A stretch of 64,000 bases of DNA from Cladorrhinum sp. PSN259 (GCA_033725935.1 MU867060.1:248001-312000); one strand, 5' to 3'. Positions 45,895 through 58,702 are shown, counted from the stretch's first letter. The notes: generated from the letters alone by a model not told the origin. Program-made: numbers and translations.

Positions 45895-46911
45895 TTAATG
45901 CTATGGCTGGGAAGGATAAACCGATTTAGCCTCCTTGACAGGGCATTCGTTCGTTTGGCAAAGCATCTAGCGTGGCGTTTTGAAAATGGGTTTCGTTCTT
46001 TTGAATTATTTTTCCTGTTTCTTACTTTGCAAAGAGTTGCCTTGCTGAAGGCATTCGTTGAGAGGATTCGCCAGCATGGTATGTTAATTAGGAGGCTCTG
46101 TTGTAGGAATCAAGGGTTAGTTGTATTCGATCTCTTCTGTAAAACTTAGTTCATTATTGCTTTCAAACCTACACGAGGAAATCAAATTCCCTAATTTATA
46201 GCCGTGATGAATAATGTTGGCGTGCTCCTCGATTTTATGTCTATTAATACAGGCTAGGTTACATATAATAAACCTATGTAACGTATACGGAAAAGGAAAG
46301 CAGATTGAAATCTTAGTTTTGGTCTTATCTTTAGATTTGAAGAAGAGGGGTGTTTAGTTGAGGGTTGTAAATATATTGGTGAGAGAGAGCTTAAAATATA
46401 CTGTTATTAGCCATATTGAAATGTTCGTTGATTTTCCTCAAATGGTAAGTTCCCTCGAGATTCAAATGGTAAGTTGGGGATTTGGTATGAAAGGGAGATC
46501 TTATTCCAGCAGATACAGAACCTCTAGAAGTTCATGGAAGGCTGAGCTCATCGATGGGGTATCAAACATGGAAGCTTTGGGAGCGCGGGGGAACTCCCAA
46601 GTTGGCACCCCGCACTCCCGTCAACTTCTTCAAGACTTCTTCCCAAGACCCCGGCACACCATCAATTGCGGCCCCACTTGGTCTGTGACAGGGGTTTGTC
46701 AGCCTTGTCTTGATTCAGCTGGCGTTGGATCCTGTCCCTTTCTTTGGCAGTCGAACAATCACTGAACTTTTGGTAGGACCTGATTCCTCTTTCACGAGAC
46801 ATTGAATCCCGGCACATCTTGCAAATCGGCCCTCGAAGGTCTTCAGCACTCAACTGCACATAGACTTCTCATTTTAAACCTCGAACCCGTTTCCCTTTTG
46901 GTCACCACACC
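45895..46911. other. Intergenic region before MAT1/TFB3
   Basis: AT-rich 1-kb stretch with the YAP180 3' UTR and the MAT1 promoter. No supported gene. Confidence 0.5.
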
Positions 46912-48015
46912 ATGTCGCGCAAAGCGACCATGGGCACGCGCACCGCAGGCGCTGGGAGTAGCAGTGCGGGTCTCCCGTCCCTCGGCCCAGACGACATGTG
47001 CCCGGTCTGCAAAACGATGCGCTACCTCAACAAGGAGATGAAGTTTCTCATTAATCCCGAATGCTACCACTCCATGTGTTCCGCCTGCGTTGACCGCCTC
47101 TTCAACGCCGGCCCGAACCAGTGCCCCCACGCCGGCTGCCACAAAACCCTCCGGCGCAAAGGGTTCCGAGCCGCCTTCTTCGGTGACCTAGCGGTCGAAC
47201 GCGAGGTCGACATTCGTCGCCGCGTTGCAGCCGTATTTAACCAGCAGGAAGACGATTTTGTCGACCTCCAGGCGTACAACGATTACCTACAAAAAGTGGA
47301 GGACCTAACCTTCGATCTCGTAAACGGCAACGATTCACAAAGACTAGAAGCAGAGACGGAACTCCAACGGTGGGAGGCGGAGCACAAGGCAGACATAGAA
47401 AGAAACAAAAAGGCAGGCCGCGAAGCGGACGAGCAGTCCCGAAGACGATTGGCAGCAGAACGGGAGCAAGCGAGGCAGAGACGACTAGATGCCGTACGCG
47501 AAGCAGAAGAGGAGAAACAAGAACGCGCGCGCAACAGGGAAGCGGAGCTCGACAGCTTAGCCAAGGGCGATGCGACTGCGAGGGTGCAGCTCAAGCGACG
47601 CGGGCAGGCGAATCGTGCCGTCGAGGCTGCGGCTAACGCCGCTACCGCTTCTGGACTTGGCTCGGGTGGTGATGTTGGCAGACTATCCATCCGCGGTCTC
47701 AAAGAAAAGAAGAAGGCCCCCGCGCCAGAGGGACCGTACGACCCTTTTGGTGGGCCGGTGTTCGTCCCGAGCAGGTACACGGTGCATTCGAAACTCAGAC
47801 ATCCCAGTGTGGATGCTTACAGGAGCGATACGGCACATCTCGCTGGCGGGTATAGCTTTGATGAGTACACGACGAGGGCCATGTTTGACGCCTTTGCTGG
47901 GTTGGGGGTGTTTATTGAGGATGAGAAGGAGGCGGGGATTGGGCTGTCGGCTGGTGAGGTGGTAGGCATAGCTGCTGGCATTGCTGCTGTGGGTGATAAG
48001 ATGGATCTGGATTGA
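46912..48015 (+). CDS. TFB3: CDK-activating kinase assembly factor MAT1 / TFIIH subunit Tfb3
   Basis: RING-finger subunit that holds the Kin28-Ccl1 (CAK) kinase to TFIIH. Single exon, 367 aa. The C3HC4 RING is at residues 30-76 (C30, C33, C51, H53, C56, C59, C71, C76 among the metal ligands; MCPVC, CYHSMCSACVDRLF, CPHAGCHKTL), followed by the long charged coiled coil (EAELDSLAKGD) and a C-terminal hydrophobic helix around LSAGEVVGIAAGIAAVG. RKGFRAAFFGDLAVEREVDI matches the family core. The start codon context CACCATGTC is good; an ATG six codons in is an alternative. Confidence 0.95.
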   Translation: MSRKATMGTRTAGAGSSSAGLPSLGPDDMCPVCKTMRYLNKEMKFLINPECYHSMCSACVDRLFNAGPNQCPHAGCHKTLRRKGFRAAFFGDLAVEREVDIRRRVAAVFNQQEDDFVDLQAYNDYLQKVEDLTFDLVNGNDSQRLEAETELQRWEAEHKADIERNKKAGREADEQSRRRLAAEREQARQRRLDAVREAEEEKQERARNREAELDSLAKGDATARVQLKRRGQANRAVEAAANAATASGLGSGGDVGRLSIRGLKEKKKAPAPEGPYDPFGGPVFVPSRYTVHSKLRHPSVDAYRSDTAHLAGGYSFDEYTTRAMFDAFAGLGVFIEDEKEAGIGLSAGEVVGIAAGIAAVGDKMDLD

Positions 48016-48637
48016 GAAGGCGGGGAGAAAGGTTTCGGGGGTTTTTTTTTTTTTTTTTTTTTTGTGAGTTTGCTTTCACTTTGTACATAGCGTTGGCGTT
48101 ATTGGAATAGGTTGGCGGGAATAGGGGCCACAAAGGATTGGAAAAAAAGAGACCCCGAATCGACTTACGGATAGAGAGACGAGATTCGGCAAAAATATAT
48201 CAGGTTATAAAAGTCCTTCACACCGGAAATGATCTGGAACGGGACACTGTCATGCTTGGCACTTCTCATTGTGGTTGTCTGTATCAAAAAGATTGATTCT
48301 CGCGATGTAGTATACACTAGATAATAATAATCTTAAAAACCAAACACAATTTGCACGCTTTGCCTCGCTATGCAATATATGTCCCTTCCGTTCCGTTTCC
48401 TTCCCTTGGACTAGATAGATAGTGTTGAAAAGCTTCAGTCCACCGCTGAGATATCATCCTTCTCCTGTCCGTATCCCACCATATAACACAATAATACAAC
48501 AGGTTTGCTTTTTCAACCGATCTAATAACAACAATTAACCATCTGAAAATATTCCATTGAGCCTTCTGAGTATCCAAAAACTGAAAGAAGGAAACAAAAC
48601 AAGCTGGTACGGCCGGCCAACTCAATACCAGCTTTGT
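48016..48637. other. Convergent region after TFB3 with a T22 run
   Basis: Convergent 3' ends. A run of 22 T lies at 48042-48063, directly after GGGGG. No supported gene. Confidence 0.6.
48042..48063 (+). repeat. Poly-T homopolymer (22 nt)
   Basis: Uninterrupted T run, 27 nt after the TFB3 stop codon. Its length may not be exact in the assembly. Confidence 0.85.
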
Positions 48638-51600
48638 TCAATAACCTGGACGTGGCTGAATTCGCTTCCCATCCAAAAACTGCGGGCTCTGTGGCCCATA
48701 ATACGGCGACGGAGGCAACTGCTGCTGCTTCTTTGCCTCGAATGCCGCCCTCTCCTCCTCATCGAGTGAGAATGCCTTCTTGAGCCACCCAAAGGCACTT
48801 CGCTTCTTTTTGATAGTCTTGCTTGATGTATCAGTCGAGTGCATAGTGCTAGCGCTCATCACGCTCATACCCATAGCCGAAGGAATATTGCGAGGGGGTG
48901 CGTGGACTTGAGGGCCAACTGTACCCGAGGTATGTGGTCGCTGCTGAAGAGGCGAGTAAGGGTTGGCCTGAACAGGACGGAAGAATTGCCGATCAGAGTG
49001 GGGCGATGGAATCATTCCGGGCTGGACGAAGGGAGGAGAAAAGTCGGCAAGTGATGAGTTGATCGAGGCCAGAGAGTTGACGGGCGGCCGTTCCATGTCT
49101 GACCCGTACGCGGAATCTGGCGCCTGATATGTCTGGTAAGCCATGATGGATGGGTGTGCGAGCGTGTTTGGCGGCGGGACTTGGATGGAGTCTGGCGGGT
49201 TCGTCTTGAGAGAAACTCGGTCTCTTAAGGATGTCCTTTGCTTTGGATACAGGTCAACTTCGAGGTCCGGCTCGGGAACAAGCTCCGGAGCTTGAGCAGG
49301 ATCCCATAACGAATCCGGTCTGTGGTCGGAGCGGTGGTCGGACGTGTAATCAGACAAACGTTCTTCTCTGAAATTGGCAGTGTACAGGTCGGACTGGCGA
49401 TCAAGCCTATAATCAGACCTTTGGTCGGACCTCTGATCGTACCGCTGCTCAGGGCGGGAAGCAAATCGAGGATCAGATCTTGAATCCGGCCTCTGATCAG
49501 GTTGTGGGCTTCGCTTGGGAATAGGCTTTGTTCTGGCACCAATCTCAACAACCTTTAGCCTAGGAACCTGAGTTTTTGTGGCTTGGTTCACACGTTGGTT
49601 TGGGGAGTCAATCTTCAACTGGGCTGCCGATTCAAACTGAGGTTCCGGTGACTCTTCCCTCGACCTTGAGGATCCCCTATGTGTTGAAAATTCCCTCGGC
49701 CGCAACTCTTCCCTCGACCTGGAAGCATCCTTTCTCAGCCTTGCTGTTTCTGCTTTTATCTTGGCTGCGTCTAATTTAGGTTTTACCGCTCCTGGTAACG
49801 ATTTTAGAGGCTCTGCTTTCGATCTTGAGGTCTCTTTGGGCTTGTAGATTACGGGTTTAAGTGTTTCAAATGTTTCGAATTCGGGCTCGGCTTTGGATTC
49901 CTCGTCGGTGATCCGAGGAGGGTGCTCCGCAACGCGTGGTGATGGTTGTGGTGACGGTTGTGGCGTGTACACTTTAGGTTGCAACAGATAGAGGGTACCA
50001 TCCTCGCTCTCCTCTTTCTTCTCAGACGCCTCTTGAAGTTGAGGAGCATCCAGTAATGCACCTGGTCTTTCAGAAAGCCGCCGCGGATTTCTGACTGGTG
50101 GTGAACGAGGAGGCGATTCGGCAGGTGATTCTGGTAGGGATTCTGGTGCTGGAGGCTGCGCTGAGAGCCTACGTGGCAATGTCGGTGTCGTCTCGTCCTT
50201 CGGGGGGCACGTCTTCTGTACCGTAGCTGATCCGTTTGCCTCAGAAGCGCTGGCTGGAGTTGGGAAAGGGTGTCTAGTTCCTTTGATCGTGTGAGCGCTG
50301 AAGAAACCAGAAGCCTTGAGATTCTTGTAACTCTCAAGAACTTCTTCTCTGCTAGGGTAACCCGTTGTCGACGAGGGCTGGGTGGGGACCTGCACAGGGG
50401 GCGCTGCTGGTTCGGTTGCTGGCTTGGCCGCTGCTGTTGCCTCGGGTTCTTCGTCAATCGAGAAGTTGAAATATGACGTTGGCTCGGACTCAGTGATTGC
50501 ATTAATTGTACTGAGCCGGAGAGAGAGTCGGGGCGGCGAGTTTGGTATTGTCCTTGGCGGAGGTGAAGTGGGTGGTGTGGTTATAGTTGACGCATCCGAT
50601 GGCTGAGGGCTATGCTTGGGCGAATAAGGCGTAACACTAGACTGAACTGCTAGTTAGCAAAAAAGCAACCTTGTACTCGACGCAGGGAGAAGACACACTC
50701 GTTGTCTATGGCTGGCTTCGGCAGCCCTTCGATCCATCTCCTGAACCATCCCAGCCAGCTGAACAACTAGGGCATTTAACTCGCTGCCCTTTGCTTGCAG
50801 GTCCATGAACGCATTAAACCACCCATCCGTATTGCCCTTCATAGCATCAAAGATATCGATTACGTCAGGGCGTTCCTGTCTCCATGGTCCGTGATGCTGC
50901 TCTGCGAGATAAATGGTAAAGTCCCTGGTCGCTGAGAGTCCCTCAGCAAGATCCTGCATCGTTTGCTTGAGCGAGATCTGAGTCCGAGCTAGGATGTGCT
51001 CAATTTTCTCATTGCCCTCAAGAATCTGTCGGCGATATCTGGCATCCTCCAACATGGTTTCGAACACCTGGATGTTATCCATTGGTAATTTCAAATGCGA
51101 AATACGATCCTTCACATCCGTCGTAGCCAACTCCACATCCTCCAACGTCGTCTCTAGAAACTCATCCACCTCATCGATATGCCCCTGAAGGATAGAAACC
51201 ACCAGCATCTGGCTATTGGCCATTCCGTTCAGCAGCAGGTAGACACCAAAGGATATCTGGGCCATCAATCTCCGCAACTCATGCGCGTGCTGGCCCGGTC
51301 GAAATCGCCATAAAGCGGTGGGATGGGGGTCAGAATGAGCTCCATCAAGAAGTTCGGCCCGACGGGCTTTGGCATCACCATTTCTCAGCTTTGGTTTTCC
51401 TGAGCCTTCAGATTTTGTTGCCTCGAAAAGCGATTCGGCAAATGCGTCTTGCATAGAGGGGATCGGATGCTGGGGTGCCGACGATGAAGAAGACGAAGAT
51501 GACTGCTGTTGTGGCTCTGTTTTCCTACGTCTGGGGGGTTCGGGCATTGACTCTGATTCTATAATATTCCCCTCAACATCAGGGCCCAGCATGATGGGAA

Positions 51601-51643
51601 GCCCCATGGAAAGATGTGAGGATGGATGACGTGAGTATGCCAT
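48638..51643 (-). CDS. Unassigned fungal protein with helical domain and RS/RSD repeats
   Basis: Two exons (51643-50699, 50641-48638) give 982 aa, start MAYSRHPSSHLSMGLPI. An acidic Ser-run linker precedes a helical domain at about residues 90-300: FRPGQHAHELRRLMAQISFG, VDEFLETTLEDVELATTDVK, MDNIQVFETMLEDARYR and NALVVQLAGMVQEMDRRAAE. The remainder is disordered, Pro-rich and then Arg/Ser/Asp-rich (QRYDQRSDQRSDYRLDR, SDYTSDHRSDHRPD). The C-terminus is conserved-looking: KKKRSAFGWLKKAFSLDEEE. I do not recognise the family. The intron uses the CAG|TCT acceptor at 50644-50642; the earlier AG would break frame. Confidence 0.78.
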
Positions 51644-54600
51644 GGCGGGCCGCCCAATCGGTTCTTCGAGACGGCAACTAAGAAGCCGGGGCGTCGGCAA
51701 CCATTGGCCCGCCGATCAAGGCGGCAATCGGCAGGAACGGGTCGTACAACGGAGGGCCGGTTCGTTCAGCGGGACCTGGCCTTGTGGTGTTCCACTGGGT
51801 ACGGCTGCCCGCAGTGATGGCGAATTTGTCCGACGAGATTTCACGAACACAATCTAACGTTCGCAGCTGCAAGATGAAAGTGAGGGACGAAACGGTGAAG
51901 ATGAATGTCTCATGGAATGGATGATCAGTCCTCAAGACGAGTGAAACATTGATATGGACCCCGAAGTTGCAAAACGCCGTTCAATGTTTGTAGACGGCGA
52001 AGCGGGACGGGGGCTGTTTGGAATTCCTTGCAAGCCTCGCAGGACTGCCGTTCTTTTGCTGCACTTCCAAAAAAACCTAGAGCCTGGCCGTGTTTCGAGT
52101 TTGGCCTCGGAGACAATCAACTTTTGAACTGGCAGCCCCTCGTGGCAAGCGGTTTGTTTGTTGGTGTCGCCGCGGATCTACCGTGATACCGGGACTGGTC
52201 CGGGGAAGCTCTCTAGGCGAGTCGCACGATGGTGATACAGGTACGTGCTCCTCTCGTATTTTGAGGCGCTGGCGAAGTGAAGCCCAAGAAGGTCCAGAAA
52301 CTCGCGTGGGGTCAGGGGGGTGAAACAGACTGAGATGTTTCTGTTTGTTTTGCGCTGCGGTGGTTCAGGTGAGTGTGTAAGGAGATTTCGATGGCCCGAA
52401 CATCAAAATCAGCCAGATAAAGGGATGTTGTTGAAATTGATGAGAGCAGGCTCTTGAGCAGTCATCAGGGACAGGAGCTGGAAAATCAAAGTGCGTTCGC
52501 TCCACTTGGACTATTTGACAGCGGCGCATTTGCCAGCGGTTCCTGAGTGGGAGAACAAGGTGCTGCCCTGCAATGTCGTGGCACCCACACCACCGAGGCT
52601 ACCCACGAGCGACAAGCGCTCCTAGCACGCCCCCCTGCGATCCCATGGATCACCCCATTTGAGAATTAAGGTAGCAGTCCAGGCCCCGCCATATCATTCT
52701 TGGTCTGTCTCCCCGACCAAGTGATTTCCGCGTTGATTCCTGGGGACCGCTGGGAGCCTGCTGGTACACTACTCTATTAGATAGTGAAGGGTCCCCAGCT
52801 TTTCCAGCAGCCGTTTTTGGTGACCTGAAGCGGACCTGAGGCGGCCTGAAGGATAACAAGATGCCAGGGGGTGGGTGGGAGCATCGCAGGTTGGTTGAAT
52901 TGGTAGATGAATTGCCATTCCATTTCATCGCGGATCCGAACGGTCTGGACTCGTCATCCAAAAATTTTGGCATGCCGCCCCATAGGTTTGCCCGGTGCCC
53001 CTCTGGGATGGCAACGTGCAAACCTGGATTCACCTGCCCTACCGTAATAAAGCGTAAATTGGATGAAAAATAGTTTCCTCCACCCGCTCTGCCACCCAGC
53101 CGAACATTCCGTCATGCGCTCCGACGCCGTAATTGCTGCGGTACAATCAAGAGCCGTTTGGTCCACGCCAATCCAACACAGCGCGGGGAAAGGAAGAAAC
53201 TATTGCTGGATGGATGGACGCATCGATATGCACATGGTAGGAAAATGTGTGTGATCTTATCGGGCGGTGTGAGGGTGTTGTGTGAGTGTGGGTGTGGGTG
53301 CTTGCCTATCATGCTACAACCGCAGCCCGCCAACCGCGTGTGAATTGAGAATGATGCGACTGGATTTGGAAATATTCGATGGATCGCTAAGAACGGTGGG
53401 ACGCTGCCCAAGTGGTGGCCCCTCGAAGATCCAGATGCGGGTAGATGGCGCTTGCTAGTTTCGTCTTGGCACGCAGACGCCCTTTTGCCTTGCAGCACGG
53501 GTGCTCGCTGCACAGCCAGGGGCTGATCAAGGATGCACAGGACCGAAAAATGCTATGTCCCCCATAAAAAGGATTCGTTCCCCTTTTCCCCCCATCAATC
53601 GTGATTTTGTCGTCAATTACCGCTGCGACGTGGGCACACGGAGGATACTCGATAGTGCCTTGTGAATGGATCCCAAAGACAACGCCGTCTCATTTACCCG
53701 CAAAGTTTAAATTGCTTTTGTCGATACACCAAGTATTCTCGGAATATTCCATCGCTGGTTGCTGGCAGAATCGCTCTGCAGCTACCCCTCCCCTCCATCA
53801 TCAGGTTGACAATGTCTTGCTGCTGCATGGAACATCCATGACTCTGTTTTCTTGCGTTGCGCAAGCCCGTGCGCTTCTATCAATGTTGCTATATTTACCC
53901 GCCAGCAATACCCAAATAGTTCGGAAGTTGACAAAAAGCTTTGTCAACCTCCAGATTTTGAATTCTGAGCTACTTTTGATTCCTGGCGATAGACTTCTAC
54001 AGAAACCACACTGCTCTTGTATTATTCGATGGGGGCGCACAAGACCCGTTGACCAGATCCATGGATGAGGCGTGTGTATCCCACCACACCCACTTGGAGC
54101 ACTGCCATGCCACCGCAAGGCGTAGATGCTGTTCCGCAAACATTCGTTCGAAGCTCACCTCTTGCTTGGCCACCTGTCGTCTGCTTACTGAGCGGTGTTC
54201 TGAGTCCAGGGTAACCCATGGACCAAGGTTGGGAGGGCAGGAGACTTCGTGTCTTTCATTATAGTGTCGTAGCCCTATCTCTTAGTGAGCGATTAGAGCG
54301 CTGATACGTCGCAAAGAGTGAGAAGCAAGTCTTAAGATTGGAGGCGTTCATTGCAACACCAGGCGGCCGTTGAACGGGTCCTTTTTGGAAAAAAAGATTG
54401 CGGCATTGCATCGTTTCTTTCTTGTCGACTCAGATGCTTTGTGGTAATTATTACACCTTGTAGTAATAATTTAGAGACAAAAGACGTCATCAAAGTTAGA
54501 CAGTATAGGTATTCATATCCGTACCTATGCTACCTATCTGACAGGATGCTTGACGGGCTGAAATTCCCTACCGAGGTGTTGGCCGTTTTCCGCCAAGGGC

Positions 54601-54866
54601 TGTGGAAAACCTTCCTGTTCCAGCTTACGGCAACCCTATCTTAGGTAGCGGCTACCGTTACCCTCCTGCAGACTTACATACCCCCAGCCTGTCCCAACAA
54701 AGAACCAATCACCCAATCTGGTTTCTTGCATCCCAATTCTTTCCTTTTTCTCTCCTCGGCTCGCCATTTCTGCCAGTTCTATCGAATCATCTCTCTCGCG
54801 ATCTGCAGCACAGGCAACCGAGCACACACCTACCTAAACCGAAAGACCTAAGTTAAATGGTTAGCG
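51644..54866. other. 3.2-kb gene-poor divergent region
   Basis: Largest stretch here without a supported gene. Many overlapping frames under 160 codons exist, none with recognisable motifs or convincing splice joins. It contains a perfect 9-bp-arm inverted repeat at 53927-53948 and repeated TAGGTA/TACCTA motifs near 54505-54540. It may be promoter sequence, a noncoding transcript or decayed DNA; I cannot tell which. Confidence 0.4.
53927..53948. repeat. Short perfect inverted repeat (9-bp arms, 4-nt loop)
   Basis: GTTGACAAA and TTTGTCAAC flank a 4-base loop AAGC. Arms pair perfectly. Role unknown; it may be a protein-binding palindrome or coincidence. Confidence 0.75.
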
Positions 54867-55970
54867 ATGGCGGGGAATGCCTTCAAGTTCAGCACAGGCG
54901 TTTGGGATCCTACCCATAGATTCGAGACTTCATGGTTGGTCTCCCCGTGGGTGCTTTTCTTCTGCCGTGCTCTCTTTGTAAGTGCCGCCCGCTCACAGCC
55001 GCTCCACGCATCCTGACTCCATGGATGGAACTCCATCAATGGTACCCCATATTTTCCCCGGGTTTGCACCCTCTACCCGCTATTCCCAACAACCAGAACC
55101 ATGGAATTCCTTGAGACACTCGCCCAATGGCAGCCAGCCCTTAACTCTAAAATGCACAACCAAGCTCGCAAATCACTGACTCGCGGGGATGATCCCGTAT
55201 CTTAGTCCCTCTATGCCTTCACAACACTCGTTTTTGTCCTAATCTGGAGGTGCATCAACGCACCCGACCACTGCGTCGCCTCGCAGAATCAATTCAGCTA
55301 CTTCACCTCCCTCACCTACTGGGGCATCGGCTTCTACTTCTTCTTCGCGGCTCTCCACACCTTGACCTATGCCCGCACCGGTGTCCCGTTGCTTGACCGG
55401 TTTCCCCGTCCCCTTCAGGCCCTCCATTCAGCATTTTACACCACCATAATCGTCTACCCGTTCGTCGTCACCATTGTGTACTGGGCTCGTCTCTACGACG
55501 GAAAATGGTTCTCCGAGGTCTTTGAAGGATGGAGCAATGTCTCCCAGCACCTTCTAAACAGCTTCTTCGCCCTCTTCGAGATAATCATCCCCCGGACCGA
55601 CGCACCTCCCTCAGTGCACATGCTCTGGCTGATCCTAGTCCTGGCCCTCTACCTCGCTTTGGCGTACACGGTTGAAGCCACCAGGGGCTTTTACCCGTAT
55701 GACTTTCTGGACCCGGTGAAGCAGGGCGCCTGGGTGTCCGCGTACGTGTTTGGCATTGCCATTGGGTGTATCATACTCTTTGGTTTCGCGTGGGGTTGCG
55801 TCAAGGTGCGCAAGCATGTCACAGAGACGAAGCTCGGCAAACATGGAAAGTTTGCTGGGCCATTACTCGCTGGAACGAAGCCGATTAGTGAAGATTATGC
55901 GACAGAGGGGCTGGTCAACAACCGTGATATGGAGATGTACAAGATTCGGCAAGCTGGCGATGCCGTTTGA
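54867..55970 (+). CDS. Multi-span membrane protein, FAR-17a/AIG1-like
   Basis: Two exons (54867-54977, 55206-55970) give 291 aa. Exon 1 encodes MAGNAFKFSTGVWDPTHRFE then SWLVSPWVLFFCRALF; the 228-nt intron is longer than most here. Exon 2 continues SLYAFTTLVFVLIWRCINAP and carries further hydrophobic spans (TSLTYWGIGFYFFFAALHTL, FYTTIIVYPFVVTIVYWARL, MLWLILVLALYLALAYTVEA, FGIAIGCIILFGFAWGCVKV), about six in all. The pattern matches fungal proteins usually annotated FAR-17a/AIG1-like, some of which hydrolyse fatty-acid esters of hydroxy fatty acids; the assignment is tentative. The cytosolic tail has Lys-rich sequence. Confidence 0.75.
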
Positions 55971-56673
55971 TCACAACGGCAAACAACTTGTCCTTTTCCC
56001 TCTTGGAATCGCGCTTTTCCCGTCATCTTTTTTCTTTTCTTGTCATTACTTGGGGATTTGATGAAGCAATCTGTCTTCTTCTTTTCTTTTTTTTTTGCTT
56101 CGAAACGGCACACGGCACGGCAAAAGAAACATGTTAGGTTGGTTTGGTCGGGAGGGCTTTGATAATAGGTAATGCGTTCTCATTCGATTTCGGTCGGGGT
56201 AATGTGGAACTGGGCTTGAAGGTTTTGTCTGTCCTGTTGGGAGTGTTTGGTTTTTATATGACATTTAGAAAGAAACGGCATGATACCCATCATCATGGAG
56301 AAGGTTCATCATTCATATTACAAGAAACGGCATTAAAAAGCATCATTAGATCACCGGATGCCGGCATCCAAGCGAATATACATATTTTGAAAGGGCTTGT
56401 GGAGCTCACGCACGACGTCCATCCTTGGCCGAGGGCCCGATCGGTTGGCGTGCTCGTGTCTCCTGACTTTGGTTTGTGGCTGCCGAGACCATGTTTGTTT
56501 TGGACAAGATGTTGGTCTCCTTGATGTTATTAGATTTATGCAGTTCCATACGACCATTACAGAGAATATGTAATTTCTTTCTATAAATCTGAGCGTATAT
56601 ATATACAACATAAATAAATTTTTCACCAGACCACGCAACCAAAGAGTTCCCATGCATCAAGCATAGTCCGCAT
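55971..56673. other. Convergent 3' region before GUP1
   Basis: 3' UTRs of two converging genes with T-runs near 56081-56097. No supported gene. Confidence 0.55.
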
Positions 56674-58702
56674 TCAGCACTTCATGTTAATCCCCCTCCT
56701 CAACTCGTTCTGGCGAATCTCAAACATGAGCTGAATACCCACGAACAAGCAGCAGCATGCCGTGATCAAGAATGTGATACCTGTATTCACAATGTTAGCT
56801 TTCTCTCTCTTTTTCTATTTTCCCAGCAAAGATCTGCTGGTTAGAAGGAAGGGGGACAACACCTACCAGAATAATCCCTAAATATCCCCTTAACGATACT
56901 CTGCAACCCATCCAAACCAACCGCGAATCCAACCAAGTTAGCAGCCATCATCATCAAGACATTTAGGACCGCACCAACACCGCACAGAACCCTGTAGGTA
57001 TTCGGACTGCCCTCCCACTTCCTTCGCGGGAAAGCATAGCTAGCAGCAATCTCGGGCAGGAAAAATATCACAATCAGCCAACCCCAGATCAGGAGGTTGA
57101 GCTTAATGTCGTGCCACAGAGCCACGAAGGTGAAGACAACAAGGTACGTCACAATACTCCGGAGCGCATCTAGTGTGCTGCGGAAGCTGGTTCCGCCGAG
57201 CGGGATGTAGATATATCGAAGCAGCCACCTGTAAAACGACCTGTGCCAGCCGCGCCAAAAGGACAAGGTCGAGTAATTGTTGCTCACGCATCGGAGCATG
57301 TTCTCTGGCGGGTCGATGCCGTCCGTCAGGGCCCAGAGACGGAAGAAACGCCAGGGGAGGAGGAGCTTAAGCCAGATGATGTGCAAGTTGAAATACGACA
57401 GCAAGGAAATCTGCGCTGGGGTGTAAGTTGACCATTCCGGTCTGGATTTGGCAATGGCGCCGATGTAGTCGTAGTGGAGGACGACCTCCATGACTAGGAG
57501 GACCAAAACAAAACGAAGGGCGTACTTCCATGTGCGGGAGGATTCGATAGTAGCGGGGCGATATCGGGACTGGGAGATGTAGTCGTTGAAAGTGATGATG
57601 GGGCCCGTGAGGTACAGCGGTGCGTAGATGGCGTAGCCTACCAAGTTGCGGAAGGAAAAGTCGGAAGGAGAGGCGGGAGTAGCGACTCGGTCGCGTTCGG
57701 AGAGGTTTGCGGGGTCCAATTGCTTCTTCTTGGGGGCATTAGTATGCTCAAAGCGTCAAGTATGAAAGTCCCGGGACATACCTCGATAGGGCTGGAGCTT
57801 CGTCCGCCAATGCTCCAGTAATAATCCAGGTTGAAGCTGACGAGTCTCAGGACTGTGATGTTGAAGAGAACCTCCCAGCGTCGCATGATTCCTCCGTAGC
57901 TATCGAGCAATTCTCCCAACTTGACCAATAACGAAGCGTTCGAGATTATATCCCCCACCGGCTCTCCAGCAACCAGAATAGCCATGTTGCGGTACGAGAA
58001 CCCTTTCCCAAGCTCGTTCGCAAACAACGTGCAAATGTTGAAGATCCAAGTCGCAGCGGGAATGTACTTCCTCGGCAGTCCAGTCCCGATTTTGTAGTTG
58101 ATGGCTAGAATCACCAGAATCTTGGCAGCCGAGAACCCATGCAGTATGACCAGAAACAGAATCGCAAAGGCAAAGTCGAACGACGTGCGCTGTCGCGACC
58201 GGGCGTCGGCGACCTCGGTCGGCGTATCTCTCGCGTTGTTCGGTAGGGGCTTTAGCGCATTCCATACTCGTCGCAAAAGCGGGTGGAAGATCAGGAGCGC
58301 CGCCATGGCGGGCATATTCTTTCGAAACGTTCGGTATTGCGCGTCCGAATTATCAATCTTCCTCCCAGGGATCCAGCCTGGAGAGAGCCACCTCTCGTAC
58401 CTGGAATACCTCGGATCACTCGGTCTCGAGACATCATATGCCACCCAGAACATGGTAGGCACCGCCGCCGCAATCACTAGATAATACAACCAAAACTCTG
58501 GCGTCCCCCATCGGGACTTCTCAGCCGCAGCTCCCCTGAGCGGCGACAGCTGTTTCTCCCTCTTATCCACCTCCCGGCTGTCGACTATCGCTCGGTATGG
58601 CACGTTCGATGGTGTGGTGAAGCGCGTATCGAGAGTGTCGAGATCGTAAAGCCTCTCGAGGAAGCACCGGTCTTCGCAGGGACTGCGTCTGTCGGGCGCC
58701 AT
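56674..58702 (-). CDS. GUP1: MBOAT-family acyltransferase Gup1
   Basis: ER MBOAT enzyme that remodels GPI anchors in yeast by adding a C26 acyl chain. Three exons (58702-57782, 57728-56867, 56780-56674) give 629 aa. Multiple transmembrane segments are visible. MBOAT signatures are SFWRGWHRSFYRWLLRYIYI followed by PLGG, and the active-site histidine in FTFVALWHDIKLNLLIWGW. The exon 1-2 join reaches QLDPANLSERDRVATPASPS, typical of Gup1 as I recall it. The last exon supplies ITFLITACCCLFVGIQLMFE and the end RRGINMKC. Two candidate AG acceptors at the second exon differ by one codon; I chose the first. Confidence 0.93.
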
